Positions 44,363-51,852 of a stretch of DNA of 59,990 nucleotides are shown piece after piece. The stretch's first letter is position 1; every line of letters begins with the position of its first letter. This stretch comes from a virus. The notes beneath the pieces were generated by a model. That model was not told the DNA's origin, did not search any database, and was given only the letters and a program-made list of their open reading frames with translations. A program made the position numbers and the translations under genes. Where the stretch lies: positions 1 through 59,990 of the IMG/VR virus record IMGVR_UViG_3300047095_000623; one strand, given 5' to 3'.

Positions 44363-44737
44363 TTACAGCTCCCGTTGTGCGCTCGCGATATTATAAACTT
44401 CCTCAAGCTTATCAAACGGAATAGTTTGGCAACCAACCTTGGTGGTACCCATATGATCGATAACCGCATCATAGTTATCGGTCAACTTAACCGTGACAGG
44501 TTGCTTGATAACCTTGCGAATAACGAAGATAGGGAAGTTCCAGCCGAGATAAACCCCCCCGTCGCTGATTTCTTGAACCTCATGTTCCTTCCCCACATAA
44601 CCATCCATGTTTTGGTTCCATGAATCAGACCAACCCATTTCCCCCCTAGTCGCGGCATGAGTGACATATACCTTATCGCCCTCTTTAAGGCCCATAAGTT
44701 CGATCATCACTGTCTGTAGTTCTGCGTATGTTTTCAT
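44363..44737 (-). CDS. VGCQ-module protein, subtype 2, 124 aa
   Basis: Different N-terminal domain (MKTYAELQTVMIELMGLKEG, DKVYVTHAATRGEMGW, EHEVQEISDGGVYLGW) joined to the module PVTVKLTDNYDAVIDH, TTKVGCQTIPFDKLEEVYN. The N-terminal part resembles a small KOW/SH3-like barrel (GDKVYV…). Paralog of the next gene at 44769. Confidence 0.76.
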   Translation of the reverse strand: MKTYAELQTVMIELMGLKEGDKVYVTHAATRGEMGWSDSWNQNMDGYVGKEHEVQEISDGGVYLGWNFPIFVIRKVIKQPVTVKLTDNYDAVIDHMGTTKVGCQTIPFDKLEEVYNIASAQREL

Positions 44738-44768
44738 ATGTTTGTTGTGTTTGTATTAAAGTTATATA

Positions 44769-45155
44769 TTATGCCCGTTGTTTAAGAGCGGTGTTATAGA
44801 TCTCTTCCAGTTTGTCGAAGGGGATGATTTCATCGGACACCTTCACGGTTCCATTTGAATCAATCAGCACGTCATAATCCTTCGACAGATTGAGCGTAAC
44901 ATCAGGAACGCGGGATTCCGTCTTGGTAAGAACAAAGATAGGGAAACAATACCAATCGGCGTCCTTTAGAAATAGACCATTATCACGAATTGAATAAACC
45001 TCATAATTGTTACCAACAAAGGCGTCCATTTCCTTGACCCATGAGTTCCAGCCCAACTCATGAGTGGTTGCGCTCCTATTGATTGTGACCCGATCCCCCA
45101 CCTTGAGGGTCATAAGTTCCACCATCGTTGCCTGTAGTTCTCTGTATGTTTTCAT
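44769..45155 (-). CDS. VGCQ-type protein, subtype 2, module degenerate, 128 aa
   Basis: MKTYRELQATMVELMTLKVG, DRVTINRSATTHELGW and DVTLNLSKDYDVLIDSNGTV parallel the 44363 product, but GCQT is replaced by SDE (KVSDEIIPFDKLEEIYNTA). So the Cys and Gln of the module are lost while the following helix is kept. Starts 3 bases after the preceding gene. Confidence 0.75.
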   Translation of the reverse strand: MKTYRELQATMVELMTLKVGDRVTINRSATTHELGWNSWVKEMDAFVGNNYEVYSIRDNGLFLKDADWYCFPIFVLTKTESRVPDVTLNLSKDYDVLIDSNGTVKVSDEIIPFDKLEEIYNTALKQRA

Positions 45156-45158
45156 TGT

Positions 45159-45515
45159 TTATTCTTCGTTGTATTTGTTGTAAATTGTTTCGGAGATTTC
45201 ATCCAGTTCGTCTTCAAATCTTCCAGCCGCATAATCACATATGGCGACCCCCGGTTCATTCCCAAGACAGAAAAAGATCGATGAGACATACCCATCCTTG
45301 GAAATATTGATCGATGCGACATGCCCATCCTTGGAAATATCTAAAGTCGCATCATCCACTCCAAGAATGTTTTCCAATGCTGTCTGGAATCCTAGATCGG
45401 AATCTTTGGTGTTGATAGGTTCCTCATCAACTTGTGTAAGGGTAAACCCTCGCTCGACCAATAGACTGAGAACGTCTTTCACTTCATTATAATAAGGATT
45501 ATCTTCCAGTTTCAT
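45159..45515 (-). CDS. Unknown protein, 118 aa
   Basis: MKLEDNPYYNEVKDVLSLLV, then two near-identical strands (DATLDISKDGHVASINISKD, GYVSSIFFCLG) and ICDYAAGRFEDELDEISETI. The tail helix recalls the WEKFDEL helix of the neighbours, but VGCQ is absent; may be a distant member. No AAACACTAG before it. Confidence 0.68.
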   Translation of the reverse strand: MKLEDNPYYNEVKDVLSLLVERGFTLTQVDEEPINTKDSDLGFQTALENILGVDDATLDISKDGHVASINISKDGYVSSIFFCLGNEPGVAICDYAAGRFEDELDEISETIYNKYNEE

Positions 45516-45538
45516 GTGTGTAATGTGTTGAGGGTTAG

Positions 45539-45829
45539 TTACTTAACTTCGGTCCACTTACCGTTCCAAGGGTTGCCGTTGAGATATGGAGTACCTTTGT
45601 CCGTATGAATCTGTAGTCCGCGAAGACCATTAAGACGCTCGCGGGTTATCTTGGTGTTATGTCCTGCCAAGGTAATAGATAGATTATCCTTGGAATCCAA
45701 TCGGGCGATGGGGTGTCCATGTAAAGCCAGCAACGCGACCTTTCCCAATACGACAACCGCCGTATTGTTATCACACATCGGTTCACGATTTAGAAACGAC
45801 TCTTGAATCTTTTTGGTTCCCTTTCTCAT
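45539..45829 (-). CDS. Unknown protein, 96 aa
   Basis: MRKGTKKIQESFLNREPMCD, then VVVLGKVALLALHGHPIARL, LSITLAGHNTKITRERLNGL, RGLQIHTDKGTPYLNGNPWN. Beta-rich; the pattern (tVxLHGhxIA…isLaGw.T.tTreRLN) is a common small phage protein family of unknown function. Own promoter with standard spacing. Confidence 0.75.
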   Translation of the reverse strand: MRKGTKKIQESFLNREPMCDNNTAVVVLGKVALLALHGHPIARLDSKDNLSITLAGHNTKITRERLNGLRGLQIHTDKGTPYLNGNPWNGKWTEVK

Positions 45830-45835
45830 GTGGTT

Positions 45836-45853
45836 ATTATATTCTAGTGTTTA
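45836..45853 (-). promoter_or_regulatory. AAACACTAG-type promoter inside a coding end
   Basis: AAACACTAGAATATAAT, 6 bases from the ATG at 45829. It encodes the last residues (…LLNTRI) and stop of the 45837 gene. Confidence 0.78.
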
Positions 45854-46106
45854 ACAGTACAGGATGAACAAACCCTGTATGTTTGGTTATCCAATTATAG
45901 AACGGATTGGGCTTGCTTCGACCTATAAGTTGAGGTTGACCCTTTGATATGTCAAACCTCCAGTGGTAAAACCTCATGGTATCCGTGGGCTTGAAAGCGG
46001 GCGAGGTTACTGTAAGTACCTCATTATCATTGGATACCACATAAAACCTATATGGTATCCAATGAAAGAGAATCCAGTCACCAACTTGGAAGTCCCTGCT
46101 GGACAT
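45837..46106 (-). CDS. Small SH3-like barrel protein, 89 aa
   Basis: MSSRDFQVGDWILFHWIPYR, FYVVSNDNEVLTVTSPAF, then RFYHWRFDISKGQPQLIGRS. The opening FxVGDWIxF resembles KOW/SH3 entries as in the 30029 product. Start overlaps the preceding stop (TAATG). Its 3' end doubles as the next promoter. Confidence 0.7.
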   Translation of the reverse strand: MSSRDFQVGDWILFHWIPYRFYVVSNDNEVLTVTSPAFKPTDTMRFYHWRFDISKGQPQLIGRSKPNPFYNWITKHTGFVHPVLLNTRI

Positions 46107-46528
46107 TATCGGAAATCCTTGGTAATCTTAACCAGTTCGTCAAGCTTGTCCCATGTAATATGTTGGCAACCAACGTCGATCCCATCTTTAGAAACTTTCG
46201 CACTGTACTCATCAGTCAGTTGCATGATCACAGGAGACTTAGGGAATCCACCCGCCAAAAGATCCACGATCTCCGGGGCATTCTTCGGCCATTCGTACTC
46301 CATCATACCGCGTGAATTCCATGAATGACCACAGAAGTTGAGACGTTTATCGACACGAAGTCTTTCTTCCAATAGGATATATTCCCACCCGGAATACTTC
46401 TTATTAAGAGAGTTCACGTCCGAATCCCTCGTACCATCGTACCCGCTCTGGTATGCGTATCCTGCTTGTACCAAGATCGACAGTAAGAATGGTTGACTAG
46501 TCTTATCACATTTAATTTTAACGTCCAT
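46106..46528 (-). CDS. VGCQ-module protein, 140 aa
   Basis: DKTSQPFLLSILVQAGYAYQ at the N-terminus; PVIMQLTDEYSAKVSKDGID then VGCQHITWDKLDELVKITKD at the C-terminus; middle LNFCGHSWNSRGMMEYEWPK shared with 47386 and 48255 (LNFC.D.W). Part of the run of seven genes read from 48681. Confidence 0.8.
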   Translation of the reverse strand: MDVKIKCDKTSQPFLLSILVQAGYAYQSGYDGTRDSDVNSLNKKYSGWEYILLEERLRVDKRLNFCGHSWNSRGMMEYEWPKNAPEIVDLLAGGFPKSPVIMQLTDEYSAKVSKDGIDVGCQHITWDKLDELVKITKDFR

Positions 46529-46560
46529 ATATTTATTTGTTTGTTTATTGAGATTTATAC

Positions 46561-46950
46561 TTAATGGTTGACTCCGACGAACTTTACAAGTTCTTTGAAC
46601 GTGTCATAAGGGATTAGCTGACAACCCACCTTGATACCGTCCTTAGTTAGTTCGGCGTTATAGTCCTTGGTAAGCTTGAATATAGGACAAGGAGAAAGTT
46701 CTTCGATGATCTTGATACAGTCAAGCGGCCAACTGTAATCCGTTTCTACCGTAGGCGCATAAGAAGTAATACTAAGAGTTTCGGTATTAAACCCTAGAAT
46801 GGGCCAATCACAAGTATTCACTTCATCGATGAAATGTTCCCATTTCGTATATTCCCAACTCCTCCGGTCATACACGTACCCATACTTGACCAACAGTTCA
46901 AACAATGGCCTGCGATTCGATTCTTGGGGAATATTGATTTTTACGTTCAT
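46561..46950 (-). CDS. VGCQ-module protein, 129 aa
   Basis: ESNRRPLFELLVKYGYVYDR, middle TVETDYSWPLDCIKIIEELS, then PIFKLTKDYNAELTKDGIKV, GCQLIPYDTFKELVKFV. All family landmarks are present (Y.WP…I.ELS before the module). Confidence 0.8.
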   Translation of the reverse strand: MNVKINIPQESNRRPLFELLVKYGYVYDRRSWEYTKWEHFIDEVNTCDWPILGFNTETLSITSYAPTVETDYSWPLDCIKIIEELSPCPIFKLTKDYNAELTKDGIKVGCQLIPYDTFKELVKFVGVNH

Positions 46951-46961
46951 ATGTTTAGAGG

Positions 46962-47363
46962 TTATTGTTTACGGACTTGTTTGGAAGCTTCCACCAACTC
47001 GTCGAACTTCTCCCATGTGATAGTCTGACAGCCGACTTGAATGTTCTTGGCGGAAACGGTGGCGGTATATTCCCCCACGTTGTCCACCACGATAACCTTG
47101 GTGGTAAGATCCTCGATGATCTGAGCGGCATCTTGCGGCCAAACGTAGTCTTCCGAACTTCCAGTCCCGCAAATAGATCCTGTAGGTTCTACGGCGATTC
47201 GTGGATACATATTAAAATCATATATCCTATTCACCAGAGCCGGATCTTGTGTGGTATCGTGTGAGTGTTTATGCCAGATGTATCCATATTGGAAAAGAAT
47301 CGCCAGCAAAGCCGTACGATCTTCCGATGTTTTGGTTAGTATTACCTTTCGTTCTTGTATCAT
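46962..47363 (-). CDS. VGCQ-module protein, 133 aa
   Basis: Start ATG 47363 (MIQERKVILTKTSEDRTALL). AILFQYGYIWHKHSHDT, EDYVWPQDAAQIIEDLTT, VVDNVGEYTATVSAKNIQV then GCQTITWEKFDELVEASKQV. Closest to the 47833 product (IWHK…; DELV.(A/G)SKQVRK). Confidence 0.8.
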   Translation of the reverse strand: MIQERKVILTKTSEDRTALLAILFQYGYIWHKHSHDTTQDPALVNRIYDFNMYPRIAVEPTGSICGTGSSEDYVWPQDAAQIIEDLTTKVIVVDNVGEYTATVSAKNIQVGCQTITWEKFDELVEASKQVRKQ

Positions 47364-47385
47364 ATTATTGTTTAGTTGTTGTAAA

Positions 47386-47820
47386 TTACAGATTACGAAT
47401 TTCCTTCGCGATCTCTGAAAGTTCGTCGAACTTCTCCCATGTGATATCCTGACAGCCAACAGTGATGCCGTCGATGCTAACCACTGCGGAATAATCATCC
47501 GTCAATTGCATCGTGACTGGTTGTGACTTCTTCAATTCCTTGCTGAGATAATCCAGTACTTCCGTTGCTTGGAAAGGCCATGCAAAAGTGACCACGCTAT
47601 CACCCTTTCGAGGATGCCAAGAATCATTACAGAAGTTAAGTTGCTTAGGATCTCTAGGATCTCCAGGATCTCTAGGTTCGATAAGAACGTATGCCCAATT
47701 GTTATACATACCAAGTTGCTCCACGGTTTTATGGTACTCTCGGGAGAAACCAGCGTTGACCAATACGGCCAGCAAAGAATTACGATGTTCTAGAGAACTT
47801 CCAATTTTAATGTTTGTCAT
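47386..47820 (-). CDS. VGCQ-module protein, 144 aa
   Basis: SSLEHRNSLLAVLVNAGFSR, a short DPGDPRDP repeat, LNFCNDSWHPRKGD, FAWPFQATEVLDYLS, then VTMQLTDDYSAVVSIDGITV, GCQDITWEKFDELSEIAKEI. The coding repeat (GATCCT units at 47650-47680) may be a slippage product. Confidence 0.8.
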   Translation of the reverse strand: MTNIKIGSSLEHRNSLLAVLVNAGFSREYHKTVEQLGMYNNWAYVLIEPRDPGDPRDPKQLNFCNDSWHPRKGDSVVTFAWPFQATEVLDYLSKELKKSQPVTMQLTDDYSAVVSIDGITVGCQDITWEKFDELSEIAKEIRNL

Positions 47821-47832
47821 GTTGTGTGATTA

Positions 47833-48231
47833 TTACTTGCGAACTTGCTTGGACCCTTTAACCAGCTCGTCGAACTTCTCCCATGAGACAAGTTGACAAC
47901 CAATCTGTAAACCTTCCCTACCTAAGACGGCAGAGTATCCCGCGACATCTTCCACTGTAACATTAGGATTCATTACATCATCCAATACGCTTGCGGCGTC
48001 TTCCGGCCAATCATACGCGGAGAGTTTATAAATAGTTCCTGAAACCCTTCCATCTGGAGCAATCCCGATAGTTGGATAGCTGCCTTGCGAATACTCTTTT
48101 TCTACCCTCTCGGGATCAGTAGAATGATCACTCATTCCTTTATGCCAAATGAATCCATGTTGAAAAAGCAGGGCCAGAAGTCCGTTGCGATCCGTTGCGC
48201 TCTTCGTATTTACGTATATTTTCTTAATCAT
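47833..48231 (-). CDS. VGCQ-module protein, 132 aa
   Basis: KSATDRNGLLALLFQHGFIW, YDWPEDAASVLDDVMNP, VEDVAGYSAVLGREGLQI then GCQLVSWEKFDELVKGSKQV. Close paralog of 46962. Confidence 0.8.
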   Translation of the reverse strand: MIKKIYVNTKSATDRNGLLALLFQHGFIWHKGMSDHSTDPERVEKEYSQGSYPTIGIAPDGRVSGTIYKLSAYDWPEDAASVLDDVMNPNVTVEDVAGYSAVLGREGLQIGCQLVSWEKFDELVKGSKQVRK

Positions 48232-48254
48232 ATATTAGTTGTGTTGTGTGTTTA

Positions 48255-48674
48255 TTACTTGCGAACTTGCTTCACCAGTTCCGTGAGTTCGTCGAACTTC
48301 TCCCATGTGATATCCTGACAGCCAACAGTGATGCCCGTGTGGGTCACAATAGCTTCATAATCATCGGTCAATGTCATGGTTTTCGCGGAAGTGATAATTT
48401 TTAGGATTTTAGCCGCGCTTTCCGGCCACCTATAAGAATCCGTATAAGAGTTATCCCGAATCCATGCGTCTGAACAGAAGTTGAGATCTTCCGGGGCGGA
48501 TACATCGACAAGAACATTGGGATAGTCGGCCTTAATGTTCTTGTCAACCGCGCCTACGGTGTCCAGTTTTCCACAACTAAAGGAATTATAGCTATATCCC
48601 ATATGGAACAGGATAGCAAGAATAGTTCCCCGATTTTCAATGCCGCTGCATTTAATGTGTATTTGCTTACTCAT
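48255..48674 (-). CDS. VGCQ-module protein, 139 aa, first of a seven-gene run
   Basis: SGIENRGTILAILFHMGYSY, LNFCSDAWIRDNSY, YRWPESAAKILKIITS, AKTMTLTDDYEAIVTHTGIT, then VGCQDITWEKFDELTELVKQ. The promoter at 48681 precedes it; genes 47833, 47386, 46962, 46561, 46106 and 45837 follow with gaps of at most about 32 bases and no other box. Confidence 0.82.
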   Translation of the reverse strand: MSKQIHIKCSGIENRGTILAILFHMGYSYNSFSCGKLDTVGAVDKNIKADYPNVLVDVSAPEDLNFCSDAWIRDNSYTDSYRWPESAAKILKIITSAKTMTLTDDYEAIVTHTGITVGCQDITWEKFDELTELVKQVRK

Positions 48675-48680
48675 GTGTGT

Positions 48681-48700
48681 ATTGTATTCTAGTGTTTAAT
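48681..48700 (-). promoter_or_regulatory. AAACACTAG-type promoter of the VGCQ run
   Basis: AAACACTAGAATACAAT, 6 bases from the ATG at 48674. Confidence 0.78.
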
Positions 48701-48712
48701 GATGTTGGTTGG

Positions 48713-48788
48713 TGAGGGCGACAGGAGTCGAACCTGCATTGAATCCGTTACGGTACTACGCCTTAGAAGGACGTTCCGATACACCCCC
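48713..48788 (-). tRNA. Atypical tRNA, probably Arg (TCT), overlapping a coding end
   Basis: Acceptor GGGGGTG/CGCCCTC, anticodon arm ACGTC-CTTCTAA-GGCGT, T arm GCAGG-TTCGACT-CCTGT, discriminator A, CCA encoded at 48710-48712. Only 7 bases replace the D arm and the variable region is 20 bases, so the fold is abnormal. The 5' half is also the 3' end of the 48756 gene, with its TAG inside the tRNA. Confidence 0.5.
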
Positions 48789-49100
48789 TTGAAAAATTAC
48801 GTCTTGATCCTTATCGGTAACTAACGGAGTTTTGTGGTCAAGTTCAAAAGGCAAACTACCCGCCAGATCCAAGGATGATTGAAGCCATGCCGCTCTTATA
48901 CGATCCTTATGTTTTTCTACAAGATTGTTTAGTGTCGCTATAACTTCGTTTGCTTTCTCATATGGATAAATCGCAAGGGGATTGAACCATCCTTGATAGG
49001 TTGGGACATATACCTGTCCCGACTCAGGGTTTATCTTCTCGACGGACCCATATAAAACGTATGGGTAGATATCGTATTTCCAAAATGCTACAAGTTTCAT
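48756..49100 (-). CDS. Unknown protein, 114 aa, 3' end inside a tRNA
   Basis: MKLVAFWKYDIYPYVLYGSV, YVPTYQGWFNPLAIYPYEKA, then a helix (NEVIATLNNLVEKHKDRIRA). Similar to a widespread small phage family with a WFxPlaIlP.eeg pattern. The last 10 residues (GVSERPSKA) are encoded by bases that also form a tRNA, suggesting the gene ran into the tRNA after a rearrangement. Confidence 0.7.
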   Translation of the reverse strand: MKLVAFWKYDIYPYVLYGSVEKINPESGQVYVPTYQGWFNPLAIYPYEKANEVIATLNNLVEKHKDRIRAAWLQSSLDLAGSLPFELDHKTPLVTDKDQDVIFQGGVSERPSKA

Positions 49101-49103
49101 ATA

Positions 49104-49289
49104 TTATAAAGGGAGTGCATCCATGTCAAACTCTTCGATACCATACTCGTCATGGCGTCCTAAACGATGCGCGTCCCGATCCGAAACATAGATATCCAAG
49201 TTATCTTTCGCAGTTTGTTCGGAGCTATACACCCCCAATATAACGGTAGATTCATAGTTCCAAGATGCGGTCAGTACGTATGCTTTCAT
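49104..49289 (-). CDS. Unknown protein, 61 aa
   Basis: MKAYVLTASWNYESTVILGV, YSSEQTAKDNLDIYVSDRDA, then acidic EFDMDALPL. The pattern (YVLtA..y.esxxi.GVySs.ekA…) matches a common short phage protein; function unknown. Promoter at 49296. Confidence 0.72.
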   Translation of the reverse strand: MKAYVLTASWNYESTVILGVYSSEQTAKDNLDIYVSDRDAHRLGRHDEYGIEEFDMDALPL

Positions 49290-49295
49290 ATAGGT

Positions 49296-49314
49296 ATTAT
49301 AGGGTAGTGTTTAT
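49296..49314 (-). promoter_or_regulatory. AAACACTA-type promoter
   Basis: AAACACTACCCTATAAT, 6 bases from the ATG at 49289; contains the stop region of the 49311 gene. Confidence 0.76.
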
Positions 49315-49472
49315 TCCACTTCTTCAATCGTGATCATGACCTTCTTGCCCACATAAGGAAGAAGAATAAAATCGAGGTACTCTGAGTCCACGGGGGAAGT
49401 AGGAATGCTGAAACCATAGCAACTGTTATCCAGAACTCCCACAATAACTTTCTTGTTGTCGATGTTGTCCAT
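49311..49472 (-). CDS. Unknown protein, 53 aa
   Basis: ATG 49472 (MDNIDNKKVIVGVLDNSCYG). Beta-rich: FILLPYVGKKVMITIEEVE. No promoter box; follows the 49481 gene by 8 bases. Confidence 0.6.
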   Translation of the reverse strand: MDNIDNKKVIVGVLDNSCYGFSIPTSPVDSEYLDFILLPYVGKKVMITIEEVE

Positions 49473-49480
49473 ATGATTAG

Positions 49481-49750
49481 TTAGTTGAGATATTTGACAG
49501 AGTATTCCTGACATGCTTCAAGTCCTGACGGATCGTTGATGTTTCCGCGTGCATGAAGGGCAGGAGCGGCCCATGAAGCAGGTTTGTATAGATTGCCAGT
49601 GGTCTTGTCAACGAAGGCGTACGCGCCAACTCCACGACCATCACGGGCATCACAGATCTTCCAATACCGTTTACCAGTGGTAAAAACCCGTGGACGGTTG
49701 GGATACTTCGCGTTGAGAGCAACCATGAAATCTTCGATTGTCGTTGTCAT
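49481..49750 (-). CDS. Conserved small phage protein, 89 aa
   Basis: KYPNRPRVFTTGKRYWKICD, ARDGRGVGAYAFVDKTTGNL, YKPASWAAPALHARGNINDP. The sequence KYWKI…GG/RGVxAFVDxxTGxLYKPAsWxaPAkhaRGNI is shared by many phages; its function is not established. Own promoter with standard spacing. Confidence 0.82.
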   Translation of the reverse strand: MTTTIEDFMVALNAKYPNRPRVFTTGKRYWKICDARDGRGVGAYAFVDKTTGNLYKPASWAAPALHARGNINDPSGLEACQEYSVKYLN

Positions 49751-49756
49751 GTCCTT

Positions 49757-49775
49757 ATTATAGGCTAGTGTTTAT
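49757..49775 (-). promoter_or_regulatory. AAACACTAG-type promoter
   Basis: AAACACTAGCCTATAAT, 6 bases from the ATG at 49750. Confidence 0.8.
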
Positions 49776-49985
49776 CCCAGCGAGTTCCGCGAACTTCCTA
49801 TCGAACGCGGGAATCTTGGAGTCATCATAGAAAGGGTCCGCGTCTGTATTCATGATCTTCATGTATATGTCAAAGTCTATACAAGCCAATGACTCCATAA
49901 ACGCCTGTCCTTTCCTAAAATGAGGGTGATTCTTCATGTACTCTTGAGCCACGTAGTGAAAGTTGGAATATTGTTCAGTACCCAT
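49758..49985 (-). CDS. Unknown protein, 75 aa
   Basis: SNFHYVAQEYMKNHPHFRKG, QAFMESLACIDFDIYMKIMN. The NHPHFRKG segment parallels NHPDHKTG in the 50759 product, so the two may be distant paralogs. Promoter at 49992. Confidence 0.7.
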   Translation of the reverse strand: MGTEQYSNFHYVAQEYMKNHPHFRKGQAFMESLACIDFDIYMKIMNTDADPFYDDSKIPAFDRKFAELAGINTSL

Positions 49986-49991
49986 AATGTT

Positions 49992-50010
49992 ATTATAACC
50001 TAGTGTTTAT
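49992..50010 (-). promoter_or_regulatory. AAACACTAG-type promoter
   Basis: AAACACTAGGTTATAAT, 6 bases from the ATG at 49985. Confidence 0.8.
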
Positions 50011-50100
50011 TAGATATCTTGATATTATCACACATTTAGTTACTTCTAAGTTAGAAGCATCCAAAACAGACTACGTGGAAGTAGTGTGATTTTCTGTTTC

Positions 50101-50208
50101 TAGGGGCGGGGGGAGTTGAACCCCCTATCCTCGGTTTATCTTGGAATGTCTCAAATAAATGTGACACTCCTAGAGAGACCGACGCATTAACCGTTCTGCT
50201 ACACCCCT
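50101..50208 (-). tRNA. tRNA-like gene with a long insertion in the anticodon loop
   Basis: Acceptor AGGGGTG/CGCCCCT, D arm GCAG-AACGGTTAA-TGC, T arm GGGGG-TTCAACT-CCCCC and an anticodon stem TCGGT/ACCGA are all good. The loop between the anticodon stem strands is 42 bases instead of 7 and contains its own hairpin GGAGTGTC/GACATTCC. Identity cannot be read; an intron or insertion is possible. No encoded CCA. Confidence 0.55.
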
Positions 50209-50342
50209 CTTTAAAGTAGCTCCAGTGACTTCGACATCACAATCCTTTCGGCGGCAGATTTTTGACAAAAGATAGGAGATTAGTACTATCTTCTGATAAG
50301 AAGTCTGCTGGGTATACATTCCCCCATGGAGCCATTGAACCA
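50209..50342. other. Spacer without a gene
   Basis: No frame, promoter box or terminator seen between the tRNA-like gene and the stop codon at 50343. Confidence 0.4.
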
Positions 50343-50762
50343 TTATTTATCTTCCACATCAACCAACAGATTATTATAAGCATCTTCTTTCATATCCTCA
50401 TAATAACCAGAGTTGGTAATGAAATCCCCGCGAGACTTATAAGAACATCCTCCAAGGGTAGCACTACCCTTAAACTCTCCCCAATTTGCAGTAACAGTTA
50501 CCATACACCACGCCCAAGGATTACTCCCCAAATCTTCGAGAATATCTCTAACCATTTCCGCATCGGCTTCATCATCCCCTGACGCAAAATATCCTGACGG
50601 ATGATCCCATTCTTCTGCAATGGTAACTTCAATATACACTTCATCGATAAGCGGCATACGATTATGTTCAAGCGTCAAATCTGCTTTCATATCATCCAAT
50701 AGCGTATTGATTGCCATACGATAATCCTCGATAATTTCATAAGTACGTTTCAGGTGGTTCAT
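50343..50762 (-). CDS. Conserved small phage protein, 139 aa
   Basis: IDEVYIEVTIAEEWDHPSGY, NPWAWCMVTVTANWGEFKGS, ATLGGCSYKSRGDFITNSGY, YEDMKEDAYNNLLVD. The W.WC.V.V.A.w…G…LGgCSY core is found in many phage genomes; role unknown. Last gene of a three-gene unit with ATGA overlaps, read from 51409. Confidence 0.78.
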   Translation of the reverse strand: MNHLKRTYEIIEDYRMAINTLLDDMKADLTLEHNRMPLIDEVYIEVTIAEEWDHPSGYFASGDDEADAEMVRDILEDLGSNPWAWCMVTVTANWGEFKGSATLGGCSYKSRGDFITNSGYYEDMKEDAYNNLLVDVEDK

Positions 50763-51052
50763 AATATTATTTCTTCTACGAGTTTCTTAAAAGACATTCC
50801 TAGTTGTTCAGTCACATAAGTACACAGTGAATGAAGTTTGAATTGTTCACCGAAGAGCTTGCCCCATTTACGGGACTCTTCTTTCATATATTCCTCCAAC
50901 CCTGTTTTATGGTCAGGATGGTTCTTGATAAAGACTTTCTCCAATGCCTTATACGAAGTCCAATCCACATCAGGATTCTTCAAAGGGTTGTGTTGTAGCC
51001 TTGAGAGCTTTCCAAGGTACAGTCGGGCGGGTAAAGTGTCAAGTAATTTCAT
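50759..51052 (-). CDS. Unknown protein, 97 aa
   Basis: MKLLDTLPARLYLGKLSRLQ, ALEKVFIKNHPDHKTGLEEY, FKLHSLCTYVTEQLGMSFKK. Helical, basic. ATGA overlaps with both neighbours. Confidence 0.7.
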   Translation of the reverse strand: MKLLDTLPARLYLGKLSRLQHNPLKNPDVDWTSYKALEKVFIKNHPDHKTGLEEYMKEESRKWGKLFGEQFKLHSLCTYVTEQLGMSFKKLVEEIIL

Positions 51053-51402
51053 AAGGTACCCTTTCCAAATCTTCTTTCAAGTTCCTTCTTACTATCTTGC
51101 TTTCTTCTAAGTTCAAACTCGTACCGATCAAGATATGCAATGGCTTGTTGACGTGCGGTTGCCCTCAACAAAGGGGTACAATTCTCCACATCGACCTGAC
51201 CTACAACAGATGCCAACGCCTGTTCATATAGATCGAATTCCTCTTCCGACAACTTACTAAGGATCGTATCCATCGCATCCAAAGAGGTTGCGTACGACAG
51301 TCCATCATAATAATGTTTCCAATCCGCACCCCATGTTGTACGGTACGTTTCCGCCTCATGCGCGACATATTCACTAAGTTGACTATCGGTTAGGTGATCC
51401 AT
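51049..51402 (-). CDS. Unknown protein, 117 aa
   Basis: MDHLTDSQLSEYVAHEAETY, all-helical, with LEEEFDLYEQALASVVGQV-like region and a basic tail KELERRFGKGTL. First gene of the unit behind the promoter at 51409. Confidence 0.7.
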   Translation of the reverse strand: MDHLTDSQLSEYVAHEAETYRTTWGADWKHYYDGLSYATSLDAMDTILSKLSEEEFDLYEQALASVVGQVDVENCTPLLRATARQQAIAYLDRYEFELRRKQDSKKELERRFGKGTL

Positions 51403-51408
51403 GTGTCT

Positions 51409-51426
51409 ATTCTACGCTAGTGTTTA
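51409..51426 (-). promoter_or_regulatory. AAACACTAG-type promoter
   Basis: AAACACTAGCGTAGAAT, 6 bases from the ATG at 51402. Confidence 0.78.
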
Positions 51427-51645
51427 ACCAACATCTTTATCATAATACGCCTTACAGAAATCCGTTTGAACTCGTTTCCTACGCGCTTTCATCGCTTCTA
51501 AAGCAAGCTCAGTGTTTTTTATATCCTCGTTCAGCTCTACCATATACAGCTTATACACCGCATACAAGTCAGTCTTGTTTTTCGCCGTTGGCAAGAAACG
51601 AATCTTCTCTATAAGAGCATGGAACGATCCACTTAAAGTTTTCAT
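51424..51645 (-). CDS. Unknown helical protein, 73 aa
   Basis: MKTLSGSFHALIEKIRFLPT, then a long charged helix (NEDIKNTELALEAMKARRKR). ATGA overlap with the 51642 gene; stop in the next promoter. Confidence 0.68.
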   Translation of the reverse strand: MKTLSGSFHALIEKIRFLPTAKNKTDLYAVYKLYMVELNEDIKNTELALEAMKARRKRVQTDFCKAYYDKDVG

Positions 51646-51827
51646 AGTTTTGTTTTTCTATACTCATGCACCCAAGAAACAATCTTGTCTTGGACAGACT
51701 TCGGATGCCCGAAAGTCTTTGCCCTTCTTCTTATACTCATGTCGTTGGGACATTTCCTAGCATACTCCAGCAGTCCCAATATATGTATCCCGAAGTTACA
51801 CTCAGGGAAATTATAGGGGTTGTTCAT
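51642..51827 (-). CDS. Unknown basic protein, 61 aa
   Basis: NFGIHILGLLEYARKCPNDM, SIRRRAKTFGHPKSVQDKIV. May be a small helix-turn-helix-like basic protein; not proven. Promoter at 51834. Confidence 0.68.
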   Translation of the reverse strand: MNNPYNFPECNFGIHILGLLEYARKCPNDMSIRRRAKTFGHPKSVQDKIVSWVHEYRKTKL

Positions 51828-51833
51828 ATATAC

Positions 51834-51852
51834 ATTCTACGCTAGTGTTTAT
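51834..51852 (-). promoter_or_regulatory. AAACACTAG-type promoter
   Basis: AAACACTAGCGTAGAAT, 6 bases from the ATG at 51827. Confidence 0.78.

Noticed and set aside
48718-48734. Selenocysteine tRNA, suggested by the T arm GCAGGTTCGACTCCTGT
   Set aside because: The acceptor plus T arm does not have the 13-bp length of SelC and the anticodon is not TCA.
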